From positions 880,501 through 944,500 of the forward strand of contig WHVY01000010.1 of the NCBI GenBank assembly GCA_022266195.1: 64,000 nucleotides of DNA. The letters are read 5' to 3'. Source of the DNA: Tetranychus cinnabarinus (taxonomy: Eukaryota > Arthropoda > Arachnida > Trombidiformes > Tetranychidae). A program made the translations under genes and the position numbers. Numbering within the stretch: the first letter of the stretch is position 1; each line of letters starts with the position of its first letter. The notes beneath the pieces were generated by a model. That model ran no database searches. It was not told the origin of the DNA and saw only the letters and a list, made by a program, of their open reading frames with translations. This document shows positions 23,836 through 35,300 of this stretch, piece after piece.

Positions 23836-24471
23836 TGCTTCACCATCTTCAACAACACAAGGTTCAGGTGATGGAGATTTCAGTTCGGACGTTTGATCGT
23901 AAATTTTCTGTCTCCCTGAAAGTCTATCAACGCTAGCAAACCGAGGAGATGGTTTACTTGTAGTGAGAGGAGAAACCAGGGTGGACGATGTTAGTTGTGG
24001 AGATTGAGGAGTATCAATAATATTTGTTTTAGTGGTATCAGATAATGATTGACTAGGATCAGCAAAAAATGCTTCTCGAGCTGATTTTAATCCACCGGAG
24101 GATGCTGAGTTAGGTAAAATACCACCAGAACCAGCCTTGCCAGGGGTTGATGTAACTGCTGATGTTGGTGATGATAACAAAGAAGCCGTATTAGTAGAGG
24201 AGGGAGTGTTAGAAACAGAAGGATAAGGAGGAGGATTAATTAGGGAACCGTTCTCAGGATATGGAGAGGTAGGTGTCAATAGTGTACTACTATTTCGATT
24301 TGCTAAATTGTTGCTCAATTGCTGTTCCCAACCGGCAACCATATTTCGGATACCACCAAAATCTTGTGTAAACTTTTTCGGTCGATATTCAACTGAAGAT
24401 CCAGGATAAGGAGAGATGCTTACCAAACTTGTTGGCGGGTTAACAGCCGATCGGATTGATTGAGACATCAT
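23836..24471 (-). CDS. Ser/Pro-rich upstream exon, possibly long-isoform septin N-terminus
   Basis: An open frame from ATG at 24471 (MMSQSIRSAVNPPTSL...) running about 212 codons to a candidate donor (GAAGCA|GTGAGT at 23836/23835); the frame stops at 23809 if unspliced. Low-complexity Ser/Thr/Pro/Asn composition with a short WEQQL-containing segment; no domain recognised. It lies just upstream of the septin first exon on the same strand, so an alternative N-terminus is plausible, but the donor leaves phase 0 while the common septin exon needs phase 1. GATG|GTGAAG slightly upstream would give phase 1. A separate gene is not excluded. Its 5' end is duplicated at 30804-31009. Confidence 0.5.
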
Positions 24472-25449
24472 ATACTTTAGTCAACACAGACTTCTTCTTG
24501 ATATACTCACTACCTTACTAATTAGATTTTCAAATAAACAAACAAATCAAATAAATAGGAGAAAAAAACACAAGAAATCCTACTAGATGACATGAACTGT
24601 ACCAGGAGAGATCATCAATACTGCATTGTAACTAGCGATGCACCAAGCGGAGAGTTTTGTAATCATGAATCTGATACTATATCAGCGATAATTGATGATT
24701 CTTACAACAAATTTCATTCAGAAGTTTCTCTTCTCACTTAATTAGCTCCGTAGATTAATTTTAGATAAAAATTACAAGAAATAAAATCTTTTAAAATTGA
24801 AAAATTTGATTTTTCATTAAATCATACTTGAGTACCATCTATTGATCATTATAGTAAGCAAACCGGTCCACAAGAATCAATATTTTTGAAAATCACTTTT
24901 CTGGCGCCATCTTTCCTTTCAGATTTATAATGAAATTTTTTAGAGCAAACTTTTTTTATAATAAAATCATAAGTTTCAATATTATTTAGCATAGATATTT
25001 TTATTCTTGGGAATCATGACTAAAGGCAACAAAGAAGATTTTAGATTAAAAAAAGACATTGAAAACTATTTATAAACAAATTTTCGAGATGCTTGACGGA
25101 ATAAAAATTACACTTCTTCAAGTGAATAGTTATACTGGTAAATCAATAGATGAAAACTAAAAAGATTGACGAGCTTTTCATTTAATATTTTTTGACTGTG
25201 AAGTAGAATGTAATGAAAAATGAACCAAACATTGGGGTTAGTGCTTATGGACTCATTTGAAATTTTCTAATCACTTGGGATGAATATTCATTAACGTGAA
25301 TGAGTGATTTGTACCTATTGAAGAGATTAAGAATAATTTGGTCAATGACCAAAATTTGATCAGTTTGTCTATGCTAAGTCAATGGGGGATTTAATGATTT
25401 AAGTCCAAGATGAATTCAAGAGCAAAAGTCTAAACTTTTTCAGCAATTA
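24472..25449. other. Intergenic between septin and inverted repeat
   Basis: Presumably the promoter of the minus-strand 24471 exon. Holds a GGCGCCATCTTTCC box at about 24903. No gene seen. Confidence 0.4.
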
Positions 25450-25780
25450 ATTTTAATACAGAGGAATGCATCATTTGATAGTATTAAAACGCAACAATTG
25501 GTTGCTAGATAAATAAAGTGTTTAATTATGAATAATCGAAACAATAATAGAAATTAGATGAAAAAAAAGAAAACAATTAAACAAAACTAAAATTTAATTT
25601 AAGCTAAATTAATCTACTGATGTTATTACCCTCTTCACAATAGATGGCGCGAAGACCATAAGACCATAAGACCATTTGGGATCCGTATAGAATAACAAAC
25701 TTCATTTTGTTAGTTTTTTGGCAAAACAAAGTTGAGGTTTGTTTTTTGGTACTTTTAATTTGTGATTTGAATTATCAAAT

Positions 25781-27779
25781 ATGTCAGAAAGTAAACCTTC
25801 AAAGAACGAGCTACTGGCTGTATTTAATAAATTGAGATCAATTCCTGCTAATAAGGTTAGTATTTTATGTAATTTACATGGATTTCTTACCTTTTTCTAT
25901 GATTCTACTGAAAAGGTTCATTTACCTTTTTGATTCTTGCTTTTATTTCATTTCATTTCATTTTATTTTATTTTATTATTATATTTTATGATTAATATTT
26001 TGTTCTGTCTGCTGTCTTTTTCCATATAATTTTTATAGCAATGTTTCGACTGTGGAGCTATAAATCCGTCCTGGGCAAGTGTTAGTTTTGGAATATTCAT
26101 ATGTATAGATTGTTCAGCAAACCATCGATCTCTTGGAGTACATGTTTCCATTGTCCGATCAACTCAATTGGATACAAATTGGACTTGGCTTCAATTGAGA
26201 TCCATGCAATGTGGTGGTAATGCTAATGCCTTATCATTCTTCCAACAATATAATTGTACTACCAAAGATATCAAAGAAAAATATTCAAGTCGAGTTGCTC
26301 AGCTTTATAAAGATAAATTGGCTACATTAGCTAATCAAGCAATGAGACAATATGGAACTGAATTATTCATAAACGTTTCTTCTAGTGGAGGAGGAGCTGA
26401 ATCAATAAGATTTGATAAATTAAAAGTTAATTGCGATGAAAACGAAGATGCTAAGTCATACTATAAACATGTCATCAACAACCGGCAACCCATTTCAACA
26501 ATAAGAAGAGTAAGTAAAATTATTATTGTTATATCTATTATATTAATATTTTTAAGATTAGAAACAATGATATTTACAAAGAAACTATCCATTCAGATTT
26601 AGAAGAATCACTTTTGCAGGTTAATTGCCAGCGGAGTTGGTACATTTATTTAGTGACCAAACTTCCTCCTTACTTGCCTGCTAGAATAAATTGGATAAGT
26701 TTGAGGGAACTTTATTATATCATTTTAAGTTCCCATAGGAATTTCATACAACTCATCTTTTTCGATCATAATTTTATTAAATTTTATTTTTATTTTTCTT
26801 TGTCTTCTTCTTCTCCTTCTTCTCCTTCTCCTTTTCTTTTCCTACTCTCTTTTAGGTAGAAGTTGCAAGAGATTTAGGGAATCAACGAGTCAACGGTGAT
26901 TTTACCAAAATTGATTCAACAACGCCCGTGTCAGCTTCCTACACAACTACAGTCTTACAGCAACGTACTCAACACTCTTATAGGCATTCACAAGCTCCTA
27001 ATTATGTGACAGCGCCCACACAGCCTTCCCGTCCTCCACCGATACCATCCGCACCCAAGCCCAATTTAAACTCTTATAATGTGACGCCTCCACGACCAAA
27101 ACGGCCTACAGAGGCTGAGAAAAAGATTGAAGCTTTAATGAAACAAATTGAGGATGAGTTTGAGAAATCACTTCAATGTGAATTTTTTGGTCTGTGCCAT
27201 ACATGTGGTGATAAAGTTCAAGGTGCGGATCAAGCTTGTCAAGCTATGGGAAACTTATATCATACATCCTGTTTTGTTTGTTGTTGTTGTGGTCGTGTCT
27301 TGAGGGGTAAGGCTTTCTACAATGTACATGGGAAAGTTTATTGTGAAGAAGATTATCTATATTCAGGATTTCAGCAAACAGCAGAAAAATGTGCTGTTTG
27401 TGGTCATCTTATAATTGAAATGATACTTCAAGCTATGGGTAAATCATATCATCCTGGATGCTTTAGATGTTGCACCTGTAATGAGTGCCTTGATGGTGTT
27501 CCATTCACCATTGACATGAATAATAAAATTTATTGTGTTGCAGACTATCATCGAGCTTATGCACCGAAATGTGCTTCCTGTGGTGGTGATATAACTCCTC
27601 TTGAAGGATCAGATGAAACAGTGCGAGTAGTCTCAATGGATAAAGATTATCATGTTGATTGTTATACCTGTGAAGATTGTGGTATGCAATTAACTGATGA
27701 ACCATCTCAGAGATGTTATCCATTGAATAGTCACCTTCTCTGTAGAGATTGTCATCTTAAAAGACTCGGAACTTTGTAG
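25781..27779 (+). CDS. ArfGAP2/3-Ajuba (LIM) chimeric protein, copy 1
   Basis: Exons 25781-25855, 26039-26509 and 26856-27779 join in phase 0 to give 489 residues. Residues 1 to about 130 are an ArfGAP domain with the CFDC...CIDC zinc finger and the Arg finger in HRSLGVH. A linker follows; exon 3 starts with a segment (DLGNQRVNGDFTKID) resembling the homologous ArfGAP exon (GLGAQRVNTDFSKIE). Then come a Pro-rich stretch, an EKKIEALMKQIEDEF helix and three LIM domains from about residue 296, closely Ajuba/Jub-like (ACQAMGNLYHT, LQAMGKSYHPGCFRC). GAP activity on Arf1 at the Golgi and Jub roles in junctions and Hippo signalling are known for the parent families; the combined role is unknown. The Ajuba part has no introns, as expected of a retrocopy. 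Alternative: the LIM exon is a separate gene starting further downstream. Confidence 0.8.
26620..26753 (+). ncRNA. H/ACA-like snoRNA in intron 2, copy 1
   Basis: Identical over about 133 bases to 33301-33433 although the flanking intron is unrelated and nearby exons differ by about 5%. Two hairpins are separated by an AGAATA H box and followed by ACA three bases from the end. See the copy at 33301 for structure. Confidence 0.65.
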
Positions 27780-28311
27780 TAATTTTGTTGTATATCCGCC
27801 TTATCATATATAAATAGCCCACCGTCAACAACAACAACAATTTTACCATTTAAATACATACGTTTGTATGTAATACACACACACACATAAAATAAAGAAT
27901 CTCTAAGATCTCACCATTCCACGAAATGAACACCTGCACAGAACTGAAACAAACAAAAAAGACAACGTAACATCTCAGAGCACACAAACAAGACACACAT
28001 TATCTGCAGAGCTTAAGCATTTTATCAAATCATCAGCACACTATTCCCTTTTTTTGCTTGGAGTAGTAACCAATCATTGAGTTCATTCTTAGACTGGCTT
28101 TGATTGCATTTAACGCACATTTAAAGTAAAATAAATATTAAAATACCAAAATATCAAAATTGTTTGCAAGATCTTTTATTATTGACATCAGATAAAATGG
28201 ATGTGTAACATGAACATAATAATAAATAAAATAGACCATTGCCAACTTTTAAGCATTTTGATGAACCATAAAACAACTGGACCGATTTTTTCATGACTCA
28301 TGGAAAACCTG

Positions 28312-29126
28312 TTAATATCCAACTTTCTCCTGTAATTAATTAAATCAATGAAACAGAATTAAAATTTGCTTCCACAATTAAACATATTAGAATAATATGG
28401 AAAAAAACAAATATGGAAATGTTTTACAAATTATCCATCTATCTAAAAAATTGTAATGTAATCAAAAGCATGTAAAGTTTGTAATTGAAATAAAACATTA
28501 TTCTGTTTACAGGACAGAAATTTCTGATCATTATTGAGTATTTTTTCTTTCGTTTTTGTTACCTTCTATTTAGACAATCAAGTTAAGAATTATAATAATA
28601 CAAATTGAAATAATTTAATGATCAAAACAACATTGGTTTAAAGTCTTTTTCCTCTACCATATGGTAGCTACCAATGATAAAATCTTAAATTATTTTTAAG
28701 AGTTGTATTAGCAATTTACTATTTAGTCAGCTGTTACAATGCTATGCTTTTAATTGAGTGTTAAATAGAAACAGAAAGTGCTTCACTCAAATGAAAATCT
28801 TAAATTTCCATCTAAAAATATCAACTATAATGATTTGATTGTAAGATAATCAGAGCTAATGTTGAGATAAAATTGCTGGATCATAAAAAGGTACAACAAA
28901 CCTGGAAGGATGACATAACATCTGTAGCAAGTGAAGAGAGACGACCAGCAACTCGACTCACTCCATCGCGAACACCTTCTTTTACGTCATACAGATTGGC
29001 AGTAACATTTGACAAGCCACTTGCATATGAACCAGAACGTGTTTTATTGTTTGAACGGCCAAAATAATCATCACTACTTATCGCATTAGATCCCTCAAAT
29101 TTTGATAAAGTTGTACGTTGTTCAAA
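28312..29126 (-). pseudogene. Orphan exons 6-7 of ArfGAP2/3
   Basis: Mirror of the intact gene's last two exons: exon 6 at 28902-29126 and the five-codon last exon at 28312-28329. The arm ends in intron 5, so exons 1-5 are absent upstream on this strand. It lies tail-to-tail with the chimera. The stretch 27780-28311 between them holds 3' UTR sequence and a short CA run. Confidence 0.8.
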
Positions 29127-29401
29127 CTAAATGGGCTAACTTCGCTGATAATTGACTCGGAATCATAATGACATAATGACAGTTCATCTGTTTATCAACA
29201 TTGAATGGACTCTGGCCCTTGTACACTGCGTTGCATGGCATTAAGGACACATATGTTTCGACTAAAATGTTCAAATATGATCCAATTTAGGGTACTTTTG
29301 ATGCTTTAAGCTAATCCATGCAAGATGTCTGACTGTTAGAGTTGCTAATTTATAATGCTTTTGTCTTAATTATTTGTTGATCGCTAATAGACATATGTTG
29401 A

Positions 29402-29616
29402 TACAGTAGTAGTTAGGGTTAAGTTAACAAATGGGGAGATTTTTTTCATAGTCGCCATCTAACAAGAAACAAAAGTACCTTTAAGATCGAATTTAATTTT
29501 GTCCATTTCTCTATTGTCTAGTTTCTCTGAAAACTAATTATTACCGAGATGGCGACACCTGAAAATTAACTTAACTCTGGCCCTGTTTTGTTAACTTAAC
29601 CCTAACCACTACTGTA
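29402..29616. mobile_element. 215-bp foldback MITE with TA target duplication
   Basis: 29402 onward (TACAGTAGTAGTTAGGGTTA...) is inversely repeated up to 29616 with one visible mismatch in the outer 30 bases. Inner blocks GTCGCCATCT (29453) and AGATGGCGAC (29550) are also inversely matched. It has TA ends and no coding capacity. Confidence 0.75.
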
Positions 29617-30072
29617 CCATATTTTGGTGATGCATGGGATTAAGGACAGTTGTTTGTGCGTTTTGTTTTTCAAATAAGAATGAACAGATTTGAGATTTTG
29701 TAAATTAATATGATGATCAGAAGAGATCTTCTGCTTCACATTCGGCAGCTCATGTTGGAGATGATCAACTGCACTAAATTATCCAAACATTACTAGCATT
29801 TTTCATCAAAACAAATATCACAACTTTGAAACCTATCTCATCGTTAGCATGAAACTTGTAACTTGTAATACTCAAACTCGATTCAGAATGTATTTTGATA
29901 TTTGAATATTGGATGCTAAGCGGGCTTTCATTAAATCCATTCTAAAAGCATGCGTGAAGCATGATTTCACTTTTTTCAATGATAGGTAGTCATGTTAATA
30001 ACAAAGTTTTATTGATAATTGTTCGTTTTTACTTTATTTAGTTTATTTATTTATTCTTTAAATTGTGTTATA
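29617..30072. other. Upstream region of the 30073 gene
   Basis: No gene or RNA recognised. Presumably promoter of the following plus-strand gene. Confidence 0.35.
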
Positions 30073-30603
30073 ATGGCCAACTTAATAGTTAGAACAGGTT
30101 TGCAATTATTCAAAAAACAAATCAGACCGTTAACATTGATCGACGTGAGATGCTGTTACCAGAAAACCAATGCTTTATCAACATTGAATAAAAAGGAAGA
30201 AATCAAAGGTTATTTTGTGGAAGATTTCAATGTCAAAGGACAATTTTTATGGGCAATTCAATCTAGATTTTTATCAGCTTCATTAATTTACGCGACATCT
30301 TCAATTGCAATGGCAGCAGCATCGTATTATACCGTTCACTCTGAATTTGCTGTTGATATAATATATACTCTTAAAGTCATGGAACTCTTAGAGTATTTTG
30401 ATGTTTCTGACACTTGGAATCCTCGTGTTATCGTTGGACTTGGACTCTACTTCATTACAGAAGCACCAAGGATCATACTCGCATTTAGATTTTGTGTTTC
30501 GTTGAGAGATTTGCTGTATAAATATAAATTTATACCAGAGCCAAAGTATCGACCTTTTAAAGATGAACGAAGTTACGATGAAACAAAAATTAATAAATTT
30601 TGA
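30073..30603 (+). CDS. Unknown two-helix membrane protein, possibly mitochondrial
   Basis: 176 residues from ATG at 30073, chosen over an upstream non-ATG extension. The N-terminus is basic and amphipathic, with few acids over about 45 residues, as in mitochondrial presequences. Hydrophobic segments lie at about 83-108 (SLIYATSSIAMAAASYY) and about 133-158. The tail is charged. Single exon. I do not recognise the family; the location is inference. Confidence 0.65.
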   Translation: MANLIVRTGLQLFKKQIRPLTLIDVRCCYQKTNALSTLNKKEEIKGYFVEDFNVKGQFLWAIQSRFLSASLIYATSSIAMAAASYYTVHSEFAVDIIYTLKVMELLEYFDVSDTWNPRVIVGLGLYFITEAPRIILAFRFCVSLRDLLYKYKFIPEPKYRPFKDERSYDETKINKF

Positions 30604-30803
30604 ATGATAAACGAGATTTGTCAGTTTAGTCTCGGGATTTAATTGTTTATAAGCATAAATATTAGAACTAATATTGATTCAATTCAGTGATCATTGTATA
30701 GCCGATAATTTATAACGAGTTGACTAGGTTGGTTATTATGGGGATCAATAGATGGGGCTCAAGACAATTTAAGGAAATCATTCTGGTAACCAGACTCTGG
30801 TTT

Positions 30804-31009
30804 TTCTGACACGTGAGTTCATGTCTTTAGTAGGATTTAATGTGTTTTTTTCTCCTATTTATTTGATTTGTTTGTTTATTTGAAAATTTAATTAGTAAGA
30901 TAGTGAGTATATCAAGAGGAAGCCTGCGTTGACCAAAGTATATGATGTCTCAATCAATCCGATCGGCTGTTAACCAGCCATCAAGTTCGGTAAGCATCTC
31001 TCCTTATCC
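30804..31009 (+). repeat. Copied 5' end of the septin-region exon (24404-24605)
   Basis: About 200 bp resembling the reverse complement of 24404-24605 at roughly 85-90% by eye, including upstream sequence, the start codons ATGATG and the first codons (MSQSIRSAVN). The copy ends just past a GTAAGC donor-like site. Confidence 0.85.
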
Positions 31010-31697
31010 ATTTATCTTTTTATTGCAACCTAAAATAAATTGCTTTCATTATTTGCTGTTTCTTATAATTTTTTTCAAAATTTCACCCAGGGATCACAAA
31101 AGCCTGTAAAATTGTCGAGCAAATTACAACCTGGCAAGATGAAAGGTTATCTTGACCATCAGAATCCAATCGATTCTTTTAACGCAATCCAAGAAGATTA
31201 CATTCGATTACAAGAAAAAGAGCTTGATGTAAGTTTTTACTTATGTTTTGACATTTTCGTTTTAGTAATTTTCATTGTTTTAAAATCATCATTCATCTTT
31301 TCATCATTTTCAGGCTATAAGAGTTGTCAAAGATGGTTTTGAGAAAGACAATGTTCCTGTGAAAAAAGTTATTGAAACTGCTGGCAAAAAATGGTTCAAC
31401 TTCCCAGCAAATGACTCTAAAGAACTTGAAAAGGATCTTCAAATGCTTAGAATGAGAAATGCTCTTGACCCTAAACGCTTTTACAAGAAACCTGAACATA
31501 AATCTGGTGTTCCTAAGTTTGTACAAGTGGGAACAGTGGTGACAGACGCTCATGACTTCTACGATAGAGCTACTAAAGTCGAAAGAAAACAAACCCTTGT
31601 CGAGGAAATGCTAGCAACCATTGAAAGTAGGAAAAAATTGAAGAAAAGATTCAAAACTGTGAAACCTTTAATTGCTAAAAAGCGAAGAAAACATTAA
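30942..31697 (+). CDS. Fcf2 / DNTTIP2-like pre-rRNA processing protein with captured first exon
   Basis: Exons 30942-30989, 31091-31228 and 31314-31697, all phase 0, give 189 residues. The C-terminal part is an Fcf2 domain: KKWFNFPAN, LQMLRMRNALDPKRFYKK, PKFVQVGTVV, DFYDRATKVERKQTLVEEML and a Lys/Arg-rich end. Family role: nucleolar factor needed for early 18S rRNA processing cleavages (yeast Fcf2; DNTTIP2 in animals). The first 16 residues come from the septin-like fragment, with donor TTCG|GTAAGC and acceptor CACCCAG|GG. The protein is short compared with animal DNTTIP2, nearer to yeast Fcf2. Alternative start: Met at 31139 in exon 2, if the captured exon is not used. Confidence 0.8.
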
Positions 31698-32312
31698 AAA
31701 GTAATGTAATTTAAGTGCAATTTGAAACTTATAAATTTATTTAGTCTCTCAAAAGACCAACAAGTTAGAAACAGCAAATCCTTATTCTGTTTGAATCGCA
31801 AAAACGCCGAAAAATTCAACCGACATGATGATGCCAGATGAAACACAGAGCGTTAAATTACCGTTTAAGTCATCATTCAAGAAAATATTGATTGATTTTT
31901 ATCCACTTTAATCAAAACAAAAATTTAAACTTAAAATTAACGTCTGACATGGTCAACTTTTTAGTTACTCGAAATGAATATAGAGGACACTCTAATCCTG
32001 ATTGCTACATAATACAAACACTCTTTGGAAATAGGGAAGAGGAAACAATCATACGTAAGTACAGTCACTTTAAACCTAATTCTTATCCAATAATGAGCCT
32101 GATTTTAATTAATTAAAATCTTCTTTAGATAATTGTCAATTTTTAATATTATGGTTTAAAAAAGTGATTATAAGCTCCTTATTTTTAATGTTGATCTTTT
32201 TTGTACTAATTTATATAGGAAAAGTGAATTGAAAACCTTATTTGTAAAAAACCCTTGAACGAGATTACAAAACATCTTTTGTTATTTTAATTTGTGATTT
32301 GAATTATCAAAT
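31698..32312. other. Gap between the Fcf2-like gene and ArfGAP2/3
   Basis: No gene seen. A 74-codon frame at 31892-32116 lacks supporting features. The last 50 bases resemble the region before the chimera start. Confidence 0.4.
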
Positions 32313-35300
32313 ATGTCAGAAAGTAAACCTTCAAAGAACGAGCTTTTGGCTGTATTTAATAAATTGAAAACAATTCCTGCTAATAAGGTACGTATTTTAT
32401 TTAATTTATAATGATTTCTGACATTTTCCTATGATTCTACTGGAAGGTTCATTTACCTTTTTGATTCTTGCTTTCTATTTCATTCTATTTTATTTTATAA
32501 TATATTAATAATATTTTATTCTCATGTCTTTTTTCCTTTATAATATTGCCCATATCTTATAGCAATGTTTCGACTGTGGAGCTAAAAATCCGTCCTGGGC
32601 AAGTGTTACTTTTGGAGTATTCATTTGTATAGATTGTTCAGCTAGCCATCGATCTCTTGGAGTGCATGTTTCCTTTGTCCGATCAACTCAATTGGATACA
32701 AATTGGACTTGGCTTCAATTGAGATCCATGCAATGTGGCGGTAATGCTAATGCCTTATCATTCTTCCAACAACAAAATTGTACTACCAAAGATGCCCAAG
32801 AAAAATATCACAGTCGAGCTGCTTCGCTTTATAAAGATAAATTGGCTACATTAGCTAATCAAGCAATGAGAAAATATGGAACAGAATTATTCATAAACGT
32901 TTCTTCTAGTGGAGGAGGAGCTGGATCAACAAATTCTGATGCTGATCAAAAAACTCAAAGAGCAAAGCAAGACTTTTGGGATGAACATGAAAATGAAAAT
33001 GTTGCATCAGACACTTCAAATACATTTAGTAAACGCCATCAATTACAAGATCCACTCGTGAAACCTCCAACGGTTGAATCTATACATTCAAGCAAATTAA
33101 AAGTTAATTTTGATGAAAATGAAGAAGCTAAGTCAGAATATAAACCTGTTATTAGTACACGGAAACCAACTTCAACTAAAAAAGGAGTAAGTTACATTCA
33201 ATTGCGTTGCTTTAATTATGTTTCAAATCGATACATGTTTCTGATTGAATATATAAACAGTTAAACTGTTTATCTTGTTCTACAAGAAACATTTTTGCAG
33301 GTTAATTGCCAGCGGAGTTGGTACATTTATTTAGTGACCAAACTTCCTCCTTACTTGCCTGCTAGAATAAATTGGATAAGTTTGAGGGAACTTTATTATA
33401 TCATTTTAAGTTCCCATAGGAATTTCATACAATCTTCATTATCTATAATGTCATAATGATTTATTCTTTCTTCGTCTTTTTTATTTCTTTTCAGTTGGGC
33501 TTAGGTTCCAAAAGAGGCTTAGGAGCTCAACGTGTTAATACTGATTTTAGTAAAATTGAGCAAGAAGCTGCAAGAGCGGAAGAGTTAAAAGATAAAATGG
33601 TGAAAAATGAAACTAAACCATTATCAAAAGAAGAAGTTATCAAAACAATTGAGGAAATAGATACTACGTATAAAGATTTGAGTGAAAGAGCACGCATAAC
33701 TGAGGAAAAAATGCGAAATGTTGATCCAATTAAAGCAAAACAAATCGAGAGACTTGGTATGGGCTTCACAGCTGTTAAAAAATCTAATTCCGGTGTCTCA
33801 CACTCAGCAAGTTCCGATATGACGACTCTTGAACAAACCAATCCAACTAAATCAGAATCTGTTACACCTAGTAGAGACTTATTCGGTCATAAAACACTCG
33901 TAACAGGTAAGCATGCAATTAACATATTACTATTTTAATGCTATTTCACTCCTCATTTTTTGGTACTTTGTTGTCAATGTGACCTGATTCCAATATTTTA
34001 TTATCTAATTAGGGATAGAAGATTTGTGGCTCAGTCGAAAGGAAGATGAAGGCCTAGGTTCAGCCTATTTCAGGGAAAAAGCCAAAAGAGTTTTCTATGA
34101 CGCGATCACGAGCGATGACTATGACAATGCTTCTGATTATAAAAAAGAAGACACACCAGAAATCATTGATGACATTCCATCCATGGACGAAGAAGAAAAT
34201 AAGTAAGTTCAAAGATATTAAACAAAAAGTTGTACTTATAGTTAAAACTAAATCACTAGCTATGATATTTCTGTTCTGACTTGATTACAGAAGACCAACA
34301 AAAACTCCAAGCCATACTTTTGCCAAATCATCACCATCATCTTCTTCGGACCTTCAAGCTCAGAAGAAATTTGGTCAAGCAAAAGCAATATCTTCCGATC
34401 AATTCTTCAACGATGGACGGTCTAGTGAAGTAATTAGATATAAAACATTCTTGTTTTATTTTTTCTTATTTGTTTGCTTTGTTTATTTATTCAGAAGATA
34501 TTTATTCAGTTTGAAATTTCCTTCTCTCTATTTTCCATTTAGTTTGAACAACGTACAACTTTATCAAAATTTGAGGGATCTAATGCGATAAGTAGTGATG
34601 ATTATTTTGGCCGTTCAAACAATAAAACACGTTCTGGTTCATATGCAAGTGGCTTGTCAAATGTTACTGCCAATCTGTATGACGTAAAAGAAGGTGTTCG
34701 CGATGGAGTGAGTCGAGTTGCTGGTCGTCTCTCTTCACTTGCTACAGATGTTATGTCATCCTTCCAGGTTTGTTGTACCTTTTTATGATCCAGCAATTTT
34801 ATCTCAACATTAGCTCTGATTATCTTACAATCAAATCATTATAGTTGATATTTTTAGATGGAAATTTAAGATTTTCATTTGAGTGAAGCACTTTCTGTTT
34901 CTATTTAACACTCAATTAAAAGCATAGCATTGTAACAGCTGACTAAATAGTAAATTGCTAATACAACTCTTAAAAATAATTTAAGATTTTATCATTGGTA
35001 GCTACCATATGGTAGAGGAAAAAGACTTTAAACCAATGTTGTTTTGATCATTAAATTATTTCAATTTGTATTATTATAATTCTTAACTTGATTGTCTAAA
35101 TAGAAGGTAACAAAAACGAAAGAAAAAATACTCAATAATGATCAGAAATTTCTGTCCTGTAAACAGAATAATGTTTTATTTCAATTACAAACTTTACATG
35201 CTTTTGATTACATTACAATTTTTTAGATAGATGGATAATTTGTAAAACATTTCCATATTTGTTTTTTTCCATATTATTCTAATATGTTTAATTGTGGAAG

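Larger units (their letters stand above)
25450..29134. repeat. Left arm of a 3.7-kb inverted duplication
   Basis: Nearly identical, in reverse complement, to 34535-38230. Both boundaries were placed by eye: match starts at ATTTTAATACAGAGG and ends at TTCAAACTAAATGG. It contains a complete ArfGAP-Ajuba chimera (+), an intronic snoRNA and an orphan 3' end of ArfGAP2/3 (-). The inner edge falls in what is intron 5 of the intact ArfGAP gene, so this arm is the derived copy. Confidence 0.95.

Noticed and set aside
25963..26151. Minus-strand frame, mirrored at 37524-37706
   Set aside because: Antisense to the ArfGAP zinc-finger exon.
28873..29067. 64-codon plus-strand frame, mirrored at 34602-34796
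   Set aside because: Exactly antisense to ArfGAP exon 6.
31892..32116. 74-codon plus-strand frame
   Set aside because: No domain, no splice context; intergenic AT-rich sequence.
33301..33434. Reading the conserved intronic block as a cassette exon (VNCQRSWYIYL...)
   Set aside because: Open in frame, but no usable donor follows, and H box, hairpins and ACA explain it better.
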